Positions 51,076-60,929 of a stretch of DNA of 64,000 bases are shown here, one piece after another. A program made the position numbers and the translations under genes. Each line of letters begins with the position of its first letter. The first letter of the stretch is position 1. Source of the DNA: Idiomarina piscisalsi (lineage in GTDB: Bacteria > Pseudomonadota > Gammaproteobacteria > Enterobacterales > Alteromonadaceae); NCBI RefSeq assembly GCF_003987095.1, contig NZ_PIQA01000011.1:1-64000 (forward strand), given 5' to 3'. The notes under the pieces are model-generated. The model was not told the origin of the DNA. It worked only from the letters and a program-made list of their open reading frames with translations, and searched no databases.

Positions 51076-51657
51076 TTATCGTATATAACGTAAAAAATTC
51101 GCTAATAGATTATGACCTTGCATGGTCATAACCGACTCAGGGTGGAACTGAACACCAAAAAGCGGCCATTTTCTATGTCGAATAGCCATAATCTCCCGCT
51201 GCCCTGTCGCGCTTTTGGTTTCAGCATCTACGACAAACTCTCGAGCTAATGTGTCAGGTTCAACAACCAGCGAGTGATACCGGGTGACTTCCATCGGGGT
51301 TGGCAACCCTTCAAACAATCCCTGACGGTTGTGTGTCAGGTTAGATACTTTTCCATGCATCACCTGTTCAGCACGCACTACTGTTGAGCCAAACACCTGA
51401 GCTAGAGCCTGATGACCCAAACAGACCCCCAGAATAGGAAGCTGGTCTTTAAAGGCATCAATGGCAGCCAACGACACGCCCGACTCATTGGGTGTGCATG
51501 GGCCTGGAGAGATAACTAAAGCCTTTGGGTTTAAACGATTAATCTCAGCTACGCTTATTTCGTTGTTGCGAAAAACCTCAACTGACTCGCCCAGCTCGCA
51601 AAAATAGCGAGCCAGGTTATGAGTAAAAGAGTCAAAGTTATCAATGAGTACAATCAT
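51076..51657 (-). CDS. pabA: Aminodeoxychorismate/anthranilate synthase glutaminase component
   Basis: A 193-residue class-I glutamine amidotransferase that feeds ammonia to PabB and/or TrpE. It shows [11 protein letters not shown], the [10 protein letters not shown] loop, the nucleophile LGVCLGHQ (Cys79) and the His-Glu in VQFHPESV. No pabB or trpE partner is here. Its site near trpS and astC/argD resembles E. coli pabA. It is 9 bases after trpS on the same strand. Confidence 0.93.
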   Translation of the reverse strand: MIVLIDNFDSFTHNLARYFCELGESVEVFRNNEISVAEINRLNPKALVISPGPCTPNESGVSLAAIDAFKDQLPILGVCLGHQALAQVFGSTVVRAEQVMHGKVSNLTHNRQGLFEGLPTPMEVTRYHSLVVEPDTLAREFVVDAETKSATGQREIMAIRHRKWPLFGVQFHPESVMTMQGHNLLANFLRYIR

Positions 51658-51666
51658 GTACCGGCG

Positions 51667-52677
51667 TTACGCCTCTGGGTAGGGCACAAATCCGACGGCG
51701 TTATAAACATCTTTTAAAGTTTTTGCGGCAGCTTCACGTGCTTTGTCGGCGCCTTGCTTCATGACGCTTTGCAAAAAAGCCTGATCATTACGCATCTCAT
51801 GGTAGCGCTGCTGAATAGGCTCCAGCATTGCAACCACTGACTCCGCTACATCGACTTTCAAATGGCCGTACATTTTGTCTTCGTACTCAGGAACCAATTC
51901 ATCTATCGACTTGCCGGTTGCTGCAGACATTATGCTCAGTAAATTTGATACACCGGGCTTTTCGGCAGGGTCAAAATAAATACGTGCTTGCTCGTCCGAG
52001 TCAGTCACTGCTTTTTTAATTTTCTTAAGAATTTTCTTCGGCTCTTCCAACAGGCCGACAAAGTTATTTGGGTTGTCATCTGACTTAGACATTTTCTTGG
52101 TCGGGTCTTGCAGTGACATAACCCGTGCACCCACCTTTGGAATCATAGGCTCAGGAATCGTGAAAATGTCACCGTATAAATTGTTGAATCGCTCTGCGAC
52201 ATTGCGCGTCATTTCCAAGTGCTGCTTTTGGTCATCGCCCACAGGTACTTCATTGGCCTGGTATAGCAAAATATCAGCCGCCATTAATGCGGGATAGGTA
52301 AACAAGCCTGCATTGATGTTATTCGCATGACGTTGTGACTTATCTTTGAACTGGGTCATGCGATTCAGTTCGCCCATTTGCGTGTAACAGTTCAACACCC
52401 AGGCCAACTGCGCATGCTCAGGTACGTGCGACTGAATAAAGACGGTACTTTTCTCAGGGTCTAAGCCACAGGCCAAATACAGCGCTAAACCGTCTAACGT
52501 CGCCTGCTGCAGTTGTTCAGGTTCCTGGCGAACTGTTATTGCGTGCTGGTCAACCAGCATAAACTTACAGTCATGCGTGTCCTGCATATTCACCCACTGG
52601 CGCAAGGCACCAATATAGTTCCCAATAGACAACTGCCCTGACGGCTGACAACCACTTAATACAATTGGTTTCGACAT
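51667..52677 (-). CDS. trpS: Tryptophanyl-tRNA synthetase
   Basis: Class-I aminoacyl-tRNA synthetase charging tRNA-Trp. The 336 residues contain the HIGH-like [14 protein letters not shown] (about 10-23), the KMSKS loop [10 protein letters not shown] (near 195) and the family block DQHAITVRQ. It follows rpe by 14 bases and precedes pabA, so rpe-trpS-pabA form an operon. E. coli has gph between rpe and trpS; it is absent here. Confidence 0.98.
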   Translation of the reverse strand: MSKPIVLSGCQPSGQLSIGNYIGALRQWVNMQDTHDCKFMLVDQHAITVRQEPEQLQQATLDGLALYLACGLDPEKSTVFIQSHVPEHAQLAWVLNCYTQMGELNRMTQFKDKSQRHANNINAGLFTYPALMAADILLYQANEVPVGDDQKQHLEMTRNVAERFNNLYGDIFTIPEPMIPKVGARVMSLQDPTKKMSKSDDNPNNFVGLLEEPKKILKKIKKAVTDSDEQARIYFDPAEKPGVSNLLSIMSAATGKSIDELVPEYEDKMYGHLKVDVAESVVAMLEPIQQRYHEMRNDQAFLQSVMKQGADKAREAAAKTLKDVYNAVGFVPYPEA

Positions 52678-52691
52678 TCTTTTTCTTTCCT

Positions 52692-53366
52692 CTACGAACC
52701 TGTTACTGCAGCAATTTCATCACGCATGGTCTGTATGACACTGGCATAATCATCCGCATTAAAAATAGCCGAACCGGCCACAAACATATCAGCGCCCGCT
52801 TCTGCTATTTCACCAATGTTTGAGACTTTAACACCGCCATCCACTTCTAAACGGATCTCGCGACCACTGTCATCAATTCGCTTACGCACCGCCCGGAGTT
52901 TATCCAGAGTTGAAGGAATAAACGACTGTCCACCAAAACCTGGGTTTACCGACATCAGCAAAATAACATCAACTTTGTCCATAACATGATCTAAGTAATG
53001 CAAAGGCGTCGCTGGGTTTAACACGAGTCCAGCCTGGCATCCATGTTCGTGGATAAGTTGCAAAGTGCGATCCACATGTTCAGACGCTTCCGGATGGAAG
53101 GTAATAATAGACGCGCCGGCTTTTGCAAAGTCAGGAATAATTCTATCCACCGGCTTCACCATTAAGTGCACGTCGATAGGAGCCTTAATACCATAGTCGC
53201 GCAGCGCCTGGCATACCATAGGGCCTATGGTCAGGTTTGGCACATAGTGGTTGTCCATCACATCGAAGTGGACAACATCAGCGCCAGCGCTCAATACAGA
53301 CTCAACTTCTTTTCCTAAGCGTGCAAAATCTGCAGACAGGATAGAAGGGGCTATTAATGGCTTCAT
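52692..53366 (-). CDS. rpe: Ribulose-phosphate 3-epimerase
   Basis: TIM-barrel metal enzyme linking ribulose-5-phosphate and xylulose-5-phosphate in the pentose phosphate pathway. The 224 residues show the start [31 protein letters not shown] (metal His/Asp), [12 protein letters not shown] and [12 protein letters not shown]. First gene of rpe-trpS-pabA. Confidence 0.98.
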   Translation of the reverse strand: MKPLIAPSILSADFARLGKEVESVLSAGADVVHFDVMDNHYVPNLTIGPMVCQALRDYGIKAPIDVHLMVKPVDRIIPDFAKAGASIITFHPEASEHVDRTLQLIHEHGCQAGLVLNPATPLHYLDHVMDKVDVILLMSVNPGFGGQSFIPSTLDKLRAVRKRIDDSGREIRLEVDGGVKVSNIGEIAEAGADMFVAGSAIFNADDYASVIQTMRDEIAAVTGS

Positions 53367-53500
53367 CGTTATTTATCCCACGGTGTCAAAACTGGCGGCT
53401 ATTGTAGCAGTTAACCCGAAACAAAAAAATTCGTATTAATGACTAGAATTTTTACAAAATCGCTGATAAATTGTTCAACCTAATGCTTTTGGGGGACATT

Positions 53501-53803
53501 ATGCGCTTATCTATAGTTACTCTATCACTGACACTGATGGCTTTTGCCGCAGTTGCAGCGGTAACGCCCAGCACATTGTTCGCCCAGCAAAATGCCACTC
53601 AGCAATGTCAGCAACTCTTGACTGGCAGTGAAAACTCCCAAGCAAAAAAAGAATGTGAACTGGCGGCGGAAGAAGTCACTTGGGGTGACTGGCTAAAAGG
53701 CCACAGTCGTTCAGTGCAGTTCCACTTCTTCGACTTAATAGAGCTTTTTTCAGGCTCTAGCGACGCTCAAAAAGAACGCTACAAAAACAACTACTCTCGT
53801 TAA
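53501..53803 (+). CDS. Small secreted protein, function unknown
   Basis: A 100-residue protein that I do not recognise. It has a signal peptide (about 1-32, ending near LFAQQ), two cysteines (in QQCQQLL and KKECEL) that could form a disulfide, and a charged C-terminus. The ATG at 53501 follows GGGGGA; an upstream start at 53471 is possible. It is followed after 10 bases by a DUF2970 gene, so they are probably co-transcribed. Confidence 0.65.
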   Translation: MRLSIVTLSLTLMAFAAVAAVTPSTLFAQQNATQQCQQLLTGSENSQAKKECELAAEEVTWGDWLKGHSRSVQFHFFDLIELFSGSSDAQKERYKNNYSR

Positions 53804-53813
53804 GACGTCAAAA

Positions 53814-54035
53814 ATGTCTGAACAGCAGGAAAACACACAACAAAAACCCGGCTTCATTAGCATGATTGTCAGCGTACTCGCTGCGTTTTTAGGTGTGCAA
53901 ACCGAGAAAAACCGCCAACGAGACTTCCAACATGGAAACCCCAAAGCCTACATCATTATTGGCGTTATATTGACCATTCTGTTTGTTTTAGGCCTGGTTG
54001 GCGTTGTGAATCTAGTCATGGCATCCGCTGCCTGA
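53814..54035 (+). CDS. DUF2970 small membrane protein
   Basis: A 73-residue protein of the DUF2970 family: an N-terminal segment (FISMIVSVLAAFLGVQTEKNRQRDFQ) that is characteristic, then one membrane helix (about 46-69). Family members are found across proteobacteria with no known function. Likely in one transcript with the preceding secreted protein gene. Confidence 0.8.
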   Translation: MSEQQENTQQKPGFISMIVSVLAAFLGVQTEKNRQRDFQHGNPKAYIIIGVILTILFVLGLVGVVNLVMASAA

Positions 54036-54036
54036 C

Positions 54037-54168
54037 ATTAGGGGCGCGGAGGTTGTAAGGGGTCTTCATGAGGACGCCCGCAAGTACTTCCCTGTAGGGC
54101 TTGGGTAGCACCATCCATGGCGCTACACACCTCTTGAAGACCCCTCACACCTTTAGAGCGCCCCAATA
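54037..54168. repeat. Nested inverted repeat, candidate repeat element or structured RNA
   Basis: The outer arms 54037-54073 and 54130-54167 pair over more than 30 bases with a few mismatches; the best run is GGGGTCTTCA (54059-54068) with TGAAGACCCC (54135-54144). Two hairpins lie inside: around CCCTGTAGGG (54080-54103), and TAGCACCAT with ATGGCGCTA (54106-54125). The whole would fold as a three-way junction. It sits between two convergent genes, so it may also end both transcripts. Confidence 0.75.
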
Positions 54169-54169
54169 G

Positions 54170-56212
54170 TTAGGCAGCCTTGATGCCACTATGACGTAGC
54201 AACGGCTCCACGCTGGGTTCGCGACCACGAAACTCCTGAAATAAGTCAGCGGCTTTACGGCTGCCACCGCGCTCCAAAATCACTTGCAGGAAGTCACGCC
54301 CAGTGGCGGCACTGAAAATACCTTCCTCTTCAAAACGTGCAAATGCATCTGACGACAACACTTCTGCCCATTTATAGCTGTAATAACCCGCAGCATAACC
54401 ACCAGCGAAGATATGTCCAAAACTATGCTGGAACCGGTTGTACTCTGGCGGAATGCGCACTGAGGTCTGCTCACGAACTTCACTCAAAATTTCGCTGATA
54501 CGTGCGCCTTTGCTTTCATCAAACTCGTGGTGAATCCGCATATCAAACAGAGAAAACTCTAACTGACGCATCATTTGCATAGCCGACTGGTAGTTACGTG
54601 CTGCCAGCATTTTATCCAGCAGTTCCTGCGGTAATGGTTCTCCGGTTTCGTAATGGCCAGAAATAAGCGCCAGTGCCTCCGGTTCCCAACACCAGTTTTC
54701 TAAAAACTGACTTGGCAGTTCTACGGCATCCCATTCAACACCGTTAATACCAGATAAACCTGCCGTATCGACCTGAGTTAACATGTGGTGCAAGCCATGA
54801 CCAAACTCATGGAATAACGTCAGTACTTCGTCATGAGTAAAGAGCGCAGGCTTACCACCCACAGGTTTGCTGAAGTTACAGGTTAAAAACGCCACCGGGT
54901 TTTGTAACTCCCCGTCAGCATTCACTCTACGTCCAACAAAGTCCGCCATCCAGGCCCCGCCACGTTTACCCTGGCGGGCATACAAGTCTAAATAAAAGCT
55001 GCCACGCAAGTGACCATCGGCGTCATGAATGCGGAAAAAGCGCACATTCTCATGCCAGGTTTTCACGTCTTTTTGTTCACTCACCGTCATGCCAAACAAG
55101 CGCTTAACCACTTCAAACAAGCCATTTAACACTTGTTGTTCCGGGAAGTACGGGCGCAGTAATTCATCGGAAATGGAATAACGCTGCTGCTTCAGTTGCT
55201 CACTGAAATACGGCACGTCCCAGGCTTCCATTTTCTCAACGCCTTGTTCTTTAGCAAACGCCTCGACCTCTGCGTATTCTTCTTTTGCCTGCGGCATGGA
55301 TTTGTCAGCTAAGTCCTTCACAAAGCCCAGAACTTGCTCGGGTGACTCCGCCATTTTTGTTGCTAACGACATTTCCGCATAGTCATTAAAGCCAAGCAAT
55401 TTTGCCATTTCATGGCGCAAAGCCAAAGTCTCATCCATCACTGCCGAGTTATCGAACTTACCACCGTTTGGACCGGTTTCTGACGCTCGGGTCACAAATG
55501 CCTGGTACATGTCCTTACGAAGCTCCCGGTCTTCGGCATACAGCATCACTGGCAGGTAGCTGGGAATATCCAGGGTAAATAGCCAGCCTTCTTTTTCCTG
55601 ATCAGCCGCTGTTTCTTTCGCCGCTTCTTTAATGCTGTCAGGCAGCCCGGCTAAGCGACTTTCGTCAGTAATTAAACACGTCCAGGCGTGAGTCGCATCC
55701 AGCAAATTGTTGCTGAACGTCGACGACAAATCAGATAGGCGAGCAGAAATTTCAGCGTAGCGTTTCTTTTTGTCCGCAGGTAAATCGACACCCGACAAAC
55801 GAAAATCACGCAAGGTATCGTTAATGAGCTTCTGCTGAGCTTCGGTCAGTTCGGTAAATTCATCACTGTTACGCAGCGTTTCGTAGGCATCAAACAGGCC
55901 TTTGTGCTGACCAACATAAGTTGCATAGTCAGACAGCAACGGGAGGCAGCTGTCATGGGCTTCACGCAACTCAGGCGTGCTGACAACCGAATTTAAATGC
56001 GACACCGGTGCCCACACGTGCTCTAACTTTTCATCAGCGTCGGTTAAAGGCTCAATTAAGCCGTTCCAGCTGAAATCTCCTCTCGCCAGCACGTCATCAA
56101 TAGTTTGTCGCGCATCATTAATGCATTGTTCTACCGCAGGTTTTACATGCTCTGGCTTAATGCTTTCAAAATCAGGAAGTTGACCCTGTTCAAGTAAGGG
56201 GTTCTGGCTCAT
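54170..56212 (-). CDS. prlC: Oligopeptidase A (PrlC)
   Basis: Cytosolic M3-family zinc metallopeptidase that degrades oligopeptides and cleaved signal peptides. At 680 residues it equals E. coli OpdA. The zinc motif is HEFGHGLHHML near residue 470, with GxxxY-type GGYAAGYYSYKWAEVLSSDAF later on. Its promoter is of the heat-shock type, as for E. coli prlC. Single gene, convergent with the DUF2970 gene. Confidence 0.97.
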   Translation of the reverse strand: MSQNPLLEQGQLPDFESIKPEHVKPAVEQCINDARQTIDDVLARGDFSWNGLIEPLTDADEKLEHVWAPVSHLNSVVSTPELREAHDSCLPLLSDYATYVGQHKGLFDAYETLRNSDEFTELTEAQQKLINDTLRDFRLSGVDLPADKKKRYAEISARLSDLSSTFSNNLLDATHAWTCLITDESRLAGLPDSIKEAAKETAADQEKEGWLFTLDIPSYLPVMLYAEDRELRKDMYQAFVTRASETGPNGGKFDNSAVMDETLALRHEMAKLLGFNDYAEMSLATKMAESPEQVLGFVKDLADKSMPQAKEEYAEVEAFAKEQGVEKMEAWDVPYFSEQLKQQRYSISDELLRPYFPEQQVLNGLFEVVKRLFGMTVSEQKDVKTWHENVRFFRIHDADGHLRGSFYLDLYARQGKRGGAWMADFVGRRVNADGELQNPVAFLTCNFSKPVGGKPALFTHDEVLTLFHEFGHGLHHMLTQVDTAGLSGINGVEWDAVELPSQFLENWCWEPEALALISGHYETGEPLPQELLDKMLAARNYQSAMQMMRQLEFSLFDMRIHHEFDESKGARISEILSEVREQTSVRIPPEYNRFQHSFGHIFAGGYAAGYYSYKWAEVLSSDAFARFEEEGIFSAATGRDFLQVILERGGSRKAADLFQEFRGREPSVEPLLRHSGIKAA

Positions 56213-56246
56213 TGTTACCTCAATTTTTTCAAAATGCTTACGGTAG

Positions 56247-56274
56247 ATATTGGGACTTTCCGCTAGTCTTCAAG
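56247..56274 (-). promoter_or_regulatory. Sigma-32 heat-shock promoter of prlC
   Basis: Minus strand: -35 CTTGAA (56269-56274), 14-base spacer, -10 CCCAATAT (56247-56254). A perfect -35, correct spacing and one mismatch in the -10. It starts 35 bases before the prlC ATG. Confidence 0.82.
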
Positions 56275-56346
56275 CAAGTCCCGTGGTTTCTTCTCGTATT
56301 TACGGTATTATTCCGTTGTTAATTACTCAGAATAAAGGTAAATGTC

Positions 56347-58647
56347 ATGTCTGACACCTCTTTTCGAACATTACGCCTAGTCGCTGGCGCGGCTGCTTTT
56401 ATGGCGCTAAGTGCTTGTAGTAGCTTCGACAGCGAACAAGCATCCGACGACACTGCGCAAACAGACGTTGTCGGTAGTCATCAGTTAACACCTGAGAAAA
56501 TCTTTGCCAGCGATACCTTTAACGTTGAACGCCCTGCGCCGACACGCTGGCTGGAAGATGGTTCAGGCTATACAACGCTGGAAGAATCCAAGTCTGCCAA
56601 TGGCCGAGATATTGTCCGTTATCATCCGGAAACGAATGAGCGTACTGTGTTAGTCAGCGCTGAGCAATTGACCCCAAACGGCGAAGACAAAGCATTGCAT
56701 ATTGCTGACTACGTCTGGTCTGACGATGGCAACAAAGTATTAATTTTTACCAATACAAAACGCTCATGGCGCACCCATACGTTGGGTGACTATTGGGTCT
56801 TAAACCGCAGCAATAATGAACTGAAGAAACTTGGCGGCAACGCCCCCGAGTCGACACTGCAATTTGCCAAGTTTAACCCGCAGGGCACCAAAGTCGCTTA
56901 TGTGATGCAGAACAACATTTACGTGCAGGACTTAAATAGTTTTCGCATTAACAAGCTCACCAAAGACGGTAGCGACACCATTGTGAACGGTACCTTCGAC
57001 TGGGTGAATGAGGAAGAGTTCTTCCTGCGTGACGGCTTCCGCTGGAGCCCGGACGGGCAGCACATTGCTTACTGGCAGCTGGACACCGAGGGCACGCCGG
57101 TGTTTACCATGATCAATAACACCGACGAACTGTACCCTACGCTTAAAAAGTTTCCTTACCCGAAAGTCGGTGAAACAAACGCCGCTATGCGTATTGGGGT
57201 CATTCCGGCCAGTGGCGGCAAAACACAGTGGATGGATATTCCCGGCGATCCGCGCCAGCACTATTTGGTACGCATGCAGTGGGCTGGTAATAGTGAGCAA
57301 CTGCTTATACAGCAGCTTACTCGAAAACAACACATTAACCGGACTTTCATTACTGACATAGAGTCAGGCGATGCACAGGAATTACTGCGTGAAAGCACTG
57401 ACTCATGGGCCGAGTACGTCGACGACATTCACTTTCTGAATGACGGGCAAGAATTTACGTGGCTAAGCGAGCGCAGTGGTTATCGTCATATTTACCGAGT
57501 TTACCGTGACAGTGGTCGCATTAGCGCCATTACCCGTGGTAATTGGGACGTTGTCGATGTTTTGCGTGTCAACGAAGAAGACGGCTGGGTGTACTTTATT
57601 GCGTCACCTGAAACGCCGTTAGAACGTTATTTGTTCCGCGCCAGCTTAGACGGCAGTGGTCGCTTAGAGCGTCTGACGCCGGACATGGACGGTACCCACA
57701 GCTACAGTATTTCGCAAGACGCCAAATACGCAGAGCATACCTTTCACTCTGTGAATCAAGTGCCTGTAACCAAGATGATTTCTCTGCCGGACCATAAGGT
57801 TATTCGTACGGTAGTGGACAACACTGACGTCCAAAAAGCGGTCGAAAACGTCGAGAAACAGCCGGTTGAGTTTTTCCGGGTGGAAGCTCGTGACGGGTTA
57901 GAGCTGGACGGTTACATTATGAAGCCGACTGACTTCGACCCCAGCAAAGAATACCCCATTTTGTTCTACGTTTACGGCGAACCCTGGGGGCAGACAGTGG
58001 CTAACCGCTGGGGCGGGTCACTGTATTTATGGCACACCATGCTGACACAGCAGGGCTATATTGTTGCGTCTATTGATAACCGCGGCACCAAATCACCACG
58101 CGGTTTTGACTGGCGCCGTTCTATCTACAAAAACCTGGGCGTTGTTACCGTACGAGACCAGTATGACGCACTGCAACAGATGCTGGAACGCTGGGACTTT
58201 ATTGATGAAAGCCGTGTTGGTATTTGGGGGCACAGTGGCGGCGGTTCACAAACCCTGAATGCACTCTTCCGCTACCCAGACGCTTACCACATGGGGATGG
58301 CGCTGGCACCAGTACCCGACTTAACGCTGTACGACACCATTTATCAGGAGCGTTACTCCGGGTTATTGCCTGAGTCAGCGGAGCGTTACAAAGAAACCTC
58401 GGCGATTACGCACGCTGAGAATCTGGAAGGAGACTTATTGTTAGTGCATGGTACAGGCGACGATAACGTCCACTTCCAGGGCAGCGAGCGTTTAGTTAAT
58501 GAGTTAATTAAACACGGTAAGCAGTTTGAATTTTTTGCTTACCCGAACCGCTCTCATGGTATTTACGAAGGTGAAGGCACCACATTGCACCTGCGCACCA
58601 TGATGACCGAGTTCGTCAAAGAGCATTTACCAGCAGGTGGTCGTTAA
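56347..58647 (+). CDS. Dipeptidyl-peptidase IV-like S9 lipoprotein
   Basis: A 766-residue serine peptidase that removes N-terminal dipeptides (Xaa-Pro type in the family). It begins with a lipoprotein signal (LSAC, Cys24), then an eight-bladed DPP-IV N-terminal propeller (about 90-500) with the double-Glu motif DWVNEEEF, and an alpha/beta-hydrolase domain (about 540-766). The catalytic triad is Ser630 (GHSGGGS, against GWSYGG in DPP-IV), Asp705 or 706 (GTGDDN) and His737 (SHG). It is anchored in the envelope and suits a peptide-feeding lifestyle. Confidence 0.92.
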   Translation: MSDTSFRTLRLVAGAAAFMALSACSSFDSEQASDDTAQTDVVGSHQLTPEKIFASDTFNVERPAPTRWLEDGSGYTTLEESKSANGRDIVRYHPETNERTVLVSAEQLTPNGEDKALHIADYVWSDDGNKVLIFTNTKRSWRTHTLGDYWVLNRSNNELKKLGGNAPESTLQFAKFNPQGTKVAYVMQNNIYVQDLNSFRINKLTKDGSDTIVNGTFDWVNEEEFFLRDGFRWSPDGQHIAYWQLDTEGTPVFTMINNTDELYPTLKKFPYPKVGETNAAMRIGVIPASGGKTQWMDIPGDPRQHYLVRMQWAGNSEQLLIQQLTRKQHINRTFITDIESGDAQELLRESTDSWAEYVDDIHFLNDGQEFTWLSERSGYRHIYRVYRDSGRISAITRGNWDVVDVLRVNEEDGWVYFIASPETPLERYLFRASLDGSGRLERLTPDMDGTHSYSISQDAKYAEHTFHSVNQVPVTKMISLPDHKVIRTVVDNTDVQKAVENVEKQPVEFFRVEARDGLELDGYIMKPTDFDPSKEYPILFYVYGEPWGQTVANRWGGSLYLWHTMLTQQGYIVASIDNRGTKSPRGFDWRRSIYKNLGVVTVRDQYDALQQMLERWDFIDESRVGIWGHSGGGSQTLNALFRYPDAYHMGMALAPVPDLTLYDTIYQERYSGLLPESAERYKETSAITHAENLEGDLLLVHGTGDDNVHFQGSERLVNELIKHGKQFEFFAYPNRSHGIYEGEGTTLHLRTMMTEFVKEHLPAGGR

Positions 58648-58700
58648 GAGCGGTGTTATAAACTGATCTTTCGATTACCGCTATCGGTATAAAAAACGTG

Positions 58701-58737
58701 AAACCCCGTGTCTTTATTTGCAAGATACGGGGTTTTT
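58701..58737 (+). terminator. Rho-independent terminator after the DPP-IV gene
   Basis: Stem AAACCCCGTGTCTT (58701-58714), 7-base loop, stem AAGATACGGGGTTT, then a T-run. It separates the peptidase from gor. Confidence 0.92.
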
Positions 58738-58784
58738 ATTCAAGATATGCGCAGTTTTTGAATTAAGCACAGGAGTTAAGCAGT

Positions 58785-60137
58785 ATGAGCAGACATTATG
58801 ACTATCTGGCGATAGGTGCCGGCAGTGGCGGTATTGCCTCAGCCAACCGTGCAGCCATTCGTGGTGCAAAAGCCGCCGTTATTGAAGCAAAGTTCGTTGG
58901 CGGTACCTGCGTAAACGTGGGCTGTGTACCTAAGAAAGTCATGTGGTATGGCGCTCATATTGCCGAGGCCGTTAAATACTCACCTTCGTATGGTTTTAAT
59001 CTGGAGCAGAAAGGCTTCGACTGGGCAACTATGGTGAAAAACCGTGAAGCTTACATTGAGCGCATTCATGGCGGTTACCATCGTGGTTTCCAGAGCAATG
59101 GCGTTGAGTTCATTGAAGGCTTTGCCAAATTCGTTGACCACCAAACGGTTGAAGTTAACGGTGAGAAAATTACCGCTGACCATATTACCATTGCTACCGG
59201 TGGCCGCCCGATGATTCCTGAAATTCCAGGCGCTGAGCATGGTATCGACTCTGATGGCTTTTTCGCATTAACGGAACAGCCTAAAAAAGCCGCAGTTGTT
59301 GGTGCTGGTTATATTGCCGTTGAAATTGCCGGTGTTTTCCACGCGCTAGGAACAGACACACACTTACTGGTACGTCGCGATAGACCTCTGCGCACCTTCG
59401 ACAAAGACATTACCGACGGCTTGCTGGAACGCATGAAGCAGGACGGCCCTGAACTTCATACCGAAACAACGGTACGTGAAGTAGTGAAACAGGACGACGG
59501 TACCTTAACGTTACACTTTGAAAACGGCAAAACAATGGAAGGCGTGGATTGCCTGGTATGGGCTATTGGTCGCGTACCGTCCACTGACAACATTAACCTG
59601 GAATGCACTGGTGTCGAGCTCGACAAAGACGGTTTCATTCAAGTCGACAAATTCCAGAACACCAGCGTACAGGGTATTTATGCGGTTGGTGATAACACCG
59701 GCGCAGCAGCGCTAACACCCGTTGCGATTAAAGCAGGTCGTCAATTAGCAGAGCGCCTGTTCAACAACATGCCAAACGCGCACATGGACTACGAAAATAT
59801 TCCTACCGTTGTGTTCAGTCACCCAACCATTGGTACTGTTGGTTTGAGCGAAGAAGACGCAAAACTGAAGTTCGGTGAAGAGAATATTACCGTTTACAAG
59901 TCATCTTTTGCGGCTATGTACAACGCCGTCACACCACACCGCGCCCTCAGCTACTTTAAGCTGGTATGCCACGGTAAAGAGGAAAAAGTGGTTGGCATTC
60001 ACGGTATTGGCGAAGGCATGGATGAAATTTTACAAGGCTTCGCAACCGCGCTGAAAATGGGCGCTACGAAAGCTGATTTAGATTCTACTGTAGCTCTGCA
60101 CCCTACTAGCGCAGAAGAGTTCGTCACGATGCGCTAG
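58785..60137 (+). CDS. gor: Glutathione reductase
   Basis: NADPH-dependent flavoenzyme that keeps glutathione reduced in the cytosol. The 450 residues equal E. coli Gor. Seen are the FAD motif [16 protein letters not shown], the redox disulfide GGTCVNVGC (Cys42, Cys47), the NADPH motif [13 protein letters not shown], the FAD motif GIYAVGD and the C-terminal active-site LHPTSAEE (His). ATG 58785 has AGGAG upstream. It is monocistronic with its own terminator. Confidence 0.97.
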   Translation: MSRHYDYLAIGAGSGGIASANRAAIRGAKAAVIEAKFVGGTCVNVGCVPKKVMWYGAHIAEAVKYSPSYGFNLEQKGFDWATMVKNREAYIERIHGGYHRGFQSNGVEFIEGFAKFVDHQTVEVNGEKITADHITIATGGRPMIPEIPGAEHGIDSDGFFALTEQPKKAAVVGAGYIAVEIAGVFHALGTDTHLLVRRDRPLRTFDKDITDGLLERMKQDGPELHTETTVREVVKQDDGTLTLHFENGKTMEGVDCLVWAIGRVPSTDNINLECTGVELDKDGFIQVDKFQNTSVQGIYAVGDNTGAAALTPVAIKAGRQLAERLFNNMPNAHMDYENIPTVVFSHPTIGTVGLSEEDAKLKFGEENITVYKSSFAAMYNAVTPHRALSYFKLVCHGKEEKVVGIHGIGEGMDEILQGFATALKMGATKADLDSTVALHPTSAEEFVTMR

Positions 60138-60148
60138 CCCTAGGTTTC

Positions 60149-60176
60149 AAGCCCTCTGGAAGAAGCAGGGGGCTTT
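60149..60176 (+). terminator. Rho-independent terminator after gor
   Basis: Stem AAGCCCTCTG (60149-60158), 7-base loop, stem CAGGGGGCTT (60166-60175) with one G-T pair, followed by a short T-rich stretch. Confidence 0.8.
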
Positions 60177-60275
60177 CTCCCCCCCAAAAAAACTACCTTA
60201 CCTCAGCATCCCAAAAGCCGCTTTAATGTAACTAAATTCAGTTACATTTGAAAAAGTAACTAAAAACGGTTACCA

Positions 60276-60686
60276 CTAAACCACAGACAAACTCAAGTGC
60301 TTACCCATTGCCTCAAGAGCCTTGTTTAGCTTATCGATTTTTGTGTTGTGCCCTAAGTTGATAATGCGTTGCATCTCTTGCTTTCGAGTGCCCATTCGCC
60401 GAGCTAACCCAGCTTAACTGATATGTTCATTAAGCATCGTGTTTAGCAGCAGTACCTTAGCCCAAACGCTCGTCGGTACGCTAATAATATCCCGTCCATT
60501 TGCGTCTGACGGCATAGGGATTTGACGCTGATCTTCAAAATAAAACTCAAAAGCCGTAATTAGAGCATCTCTCGTTTCTTCCAGGGCTTCTTCATAAGTA
60601 TCAGCACAAGTCATTGCTTCTGGGATATTCACAAAGCGAACCATAAACGTGTTGCCATCAGGCTCAATAATTACAGGATAATTCAT
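60276..60686 (-). pseudogene. hicB: HicB antitoxin, broken by an internal stop
   Basis: Antitoxin of a type II HicAB module. Reading from ATG 60686 gives a good HicB N-terminal half (YPVIIEPDGNTFMVRFVNIPEAM, LITAFEFYFEDQRQIPMPS, VWAKVLLLNTMLNEHIS), then TAA at 60414-60416 (codon 91). The same frame continues AGLARRMGTRKQEMQRI ... GKHLSLSVV to a TAG at 60276-60278, matching the DNA-binding domain of E. coli HicB. The stop stands where the family has Gln, so CAA became TAA. The product lacks its helix-turn-helix. The partner toxin is also ruined. Confidence 0.85.
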
Positions 60687-60708
60687 ATCAATCTCACCTA
60701 TTTAAAAG

Positions 60709-60750
60709 CTACTGCTTTTCAAGCCAGCGTCTGAATGCACTTTGCTTCAC
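60709..60750 (-). pseudogene. hicA: HicA toxin remnant
   Basis: Only the first 13 codons survive: from GTG 60750 the frame reads V/M-KQSAFRRWLEKQ and then TAG. This matches the start of E. coli HicA (MKQSEFRRWLES). The RNA-binding core with its catalytic His (SNHLKLRFH in E. coli) is missing, apparently by a deletion running to just before hicB. No toxin can be made. Confidence 0.75.
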
Positions 60751-60929
60751 ATCATCTCTTTGATGCCACACCTCAAAGCAATCAAAAATGATTACTTTGT
60801 CCAGTTAAACATTCATCCTATGAATCCTAAATTTTACAGAAAAGTGCCGTTAATAAACGGAAGGTAGAGCAACAAAGGTGATATTCTTACGGATAGGTAA
60901 TCTAGTAACACAGAGCAATAGGCTAACCA

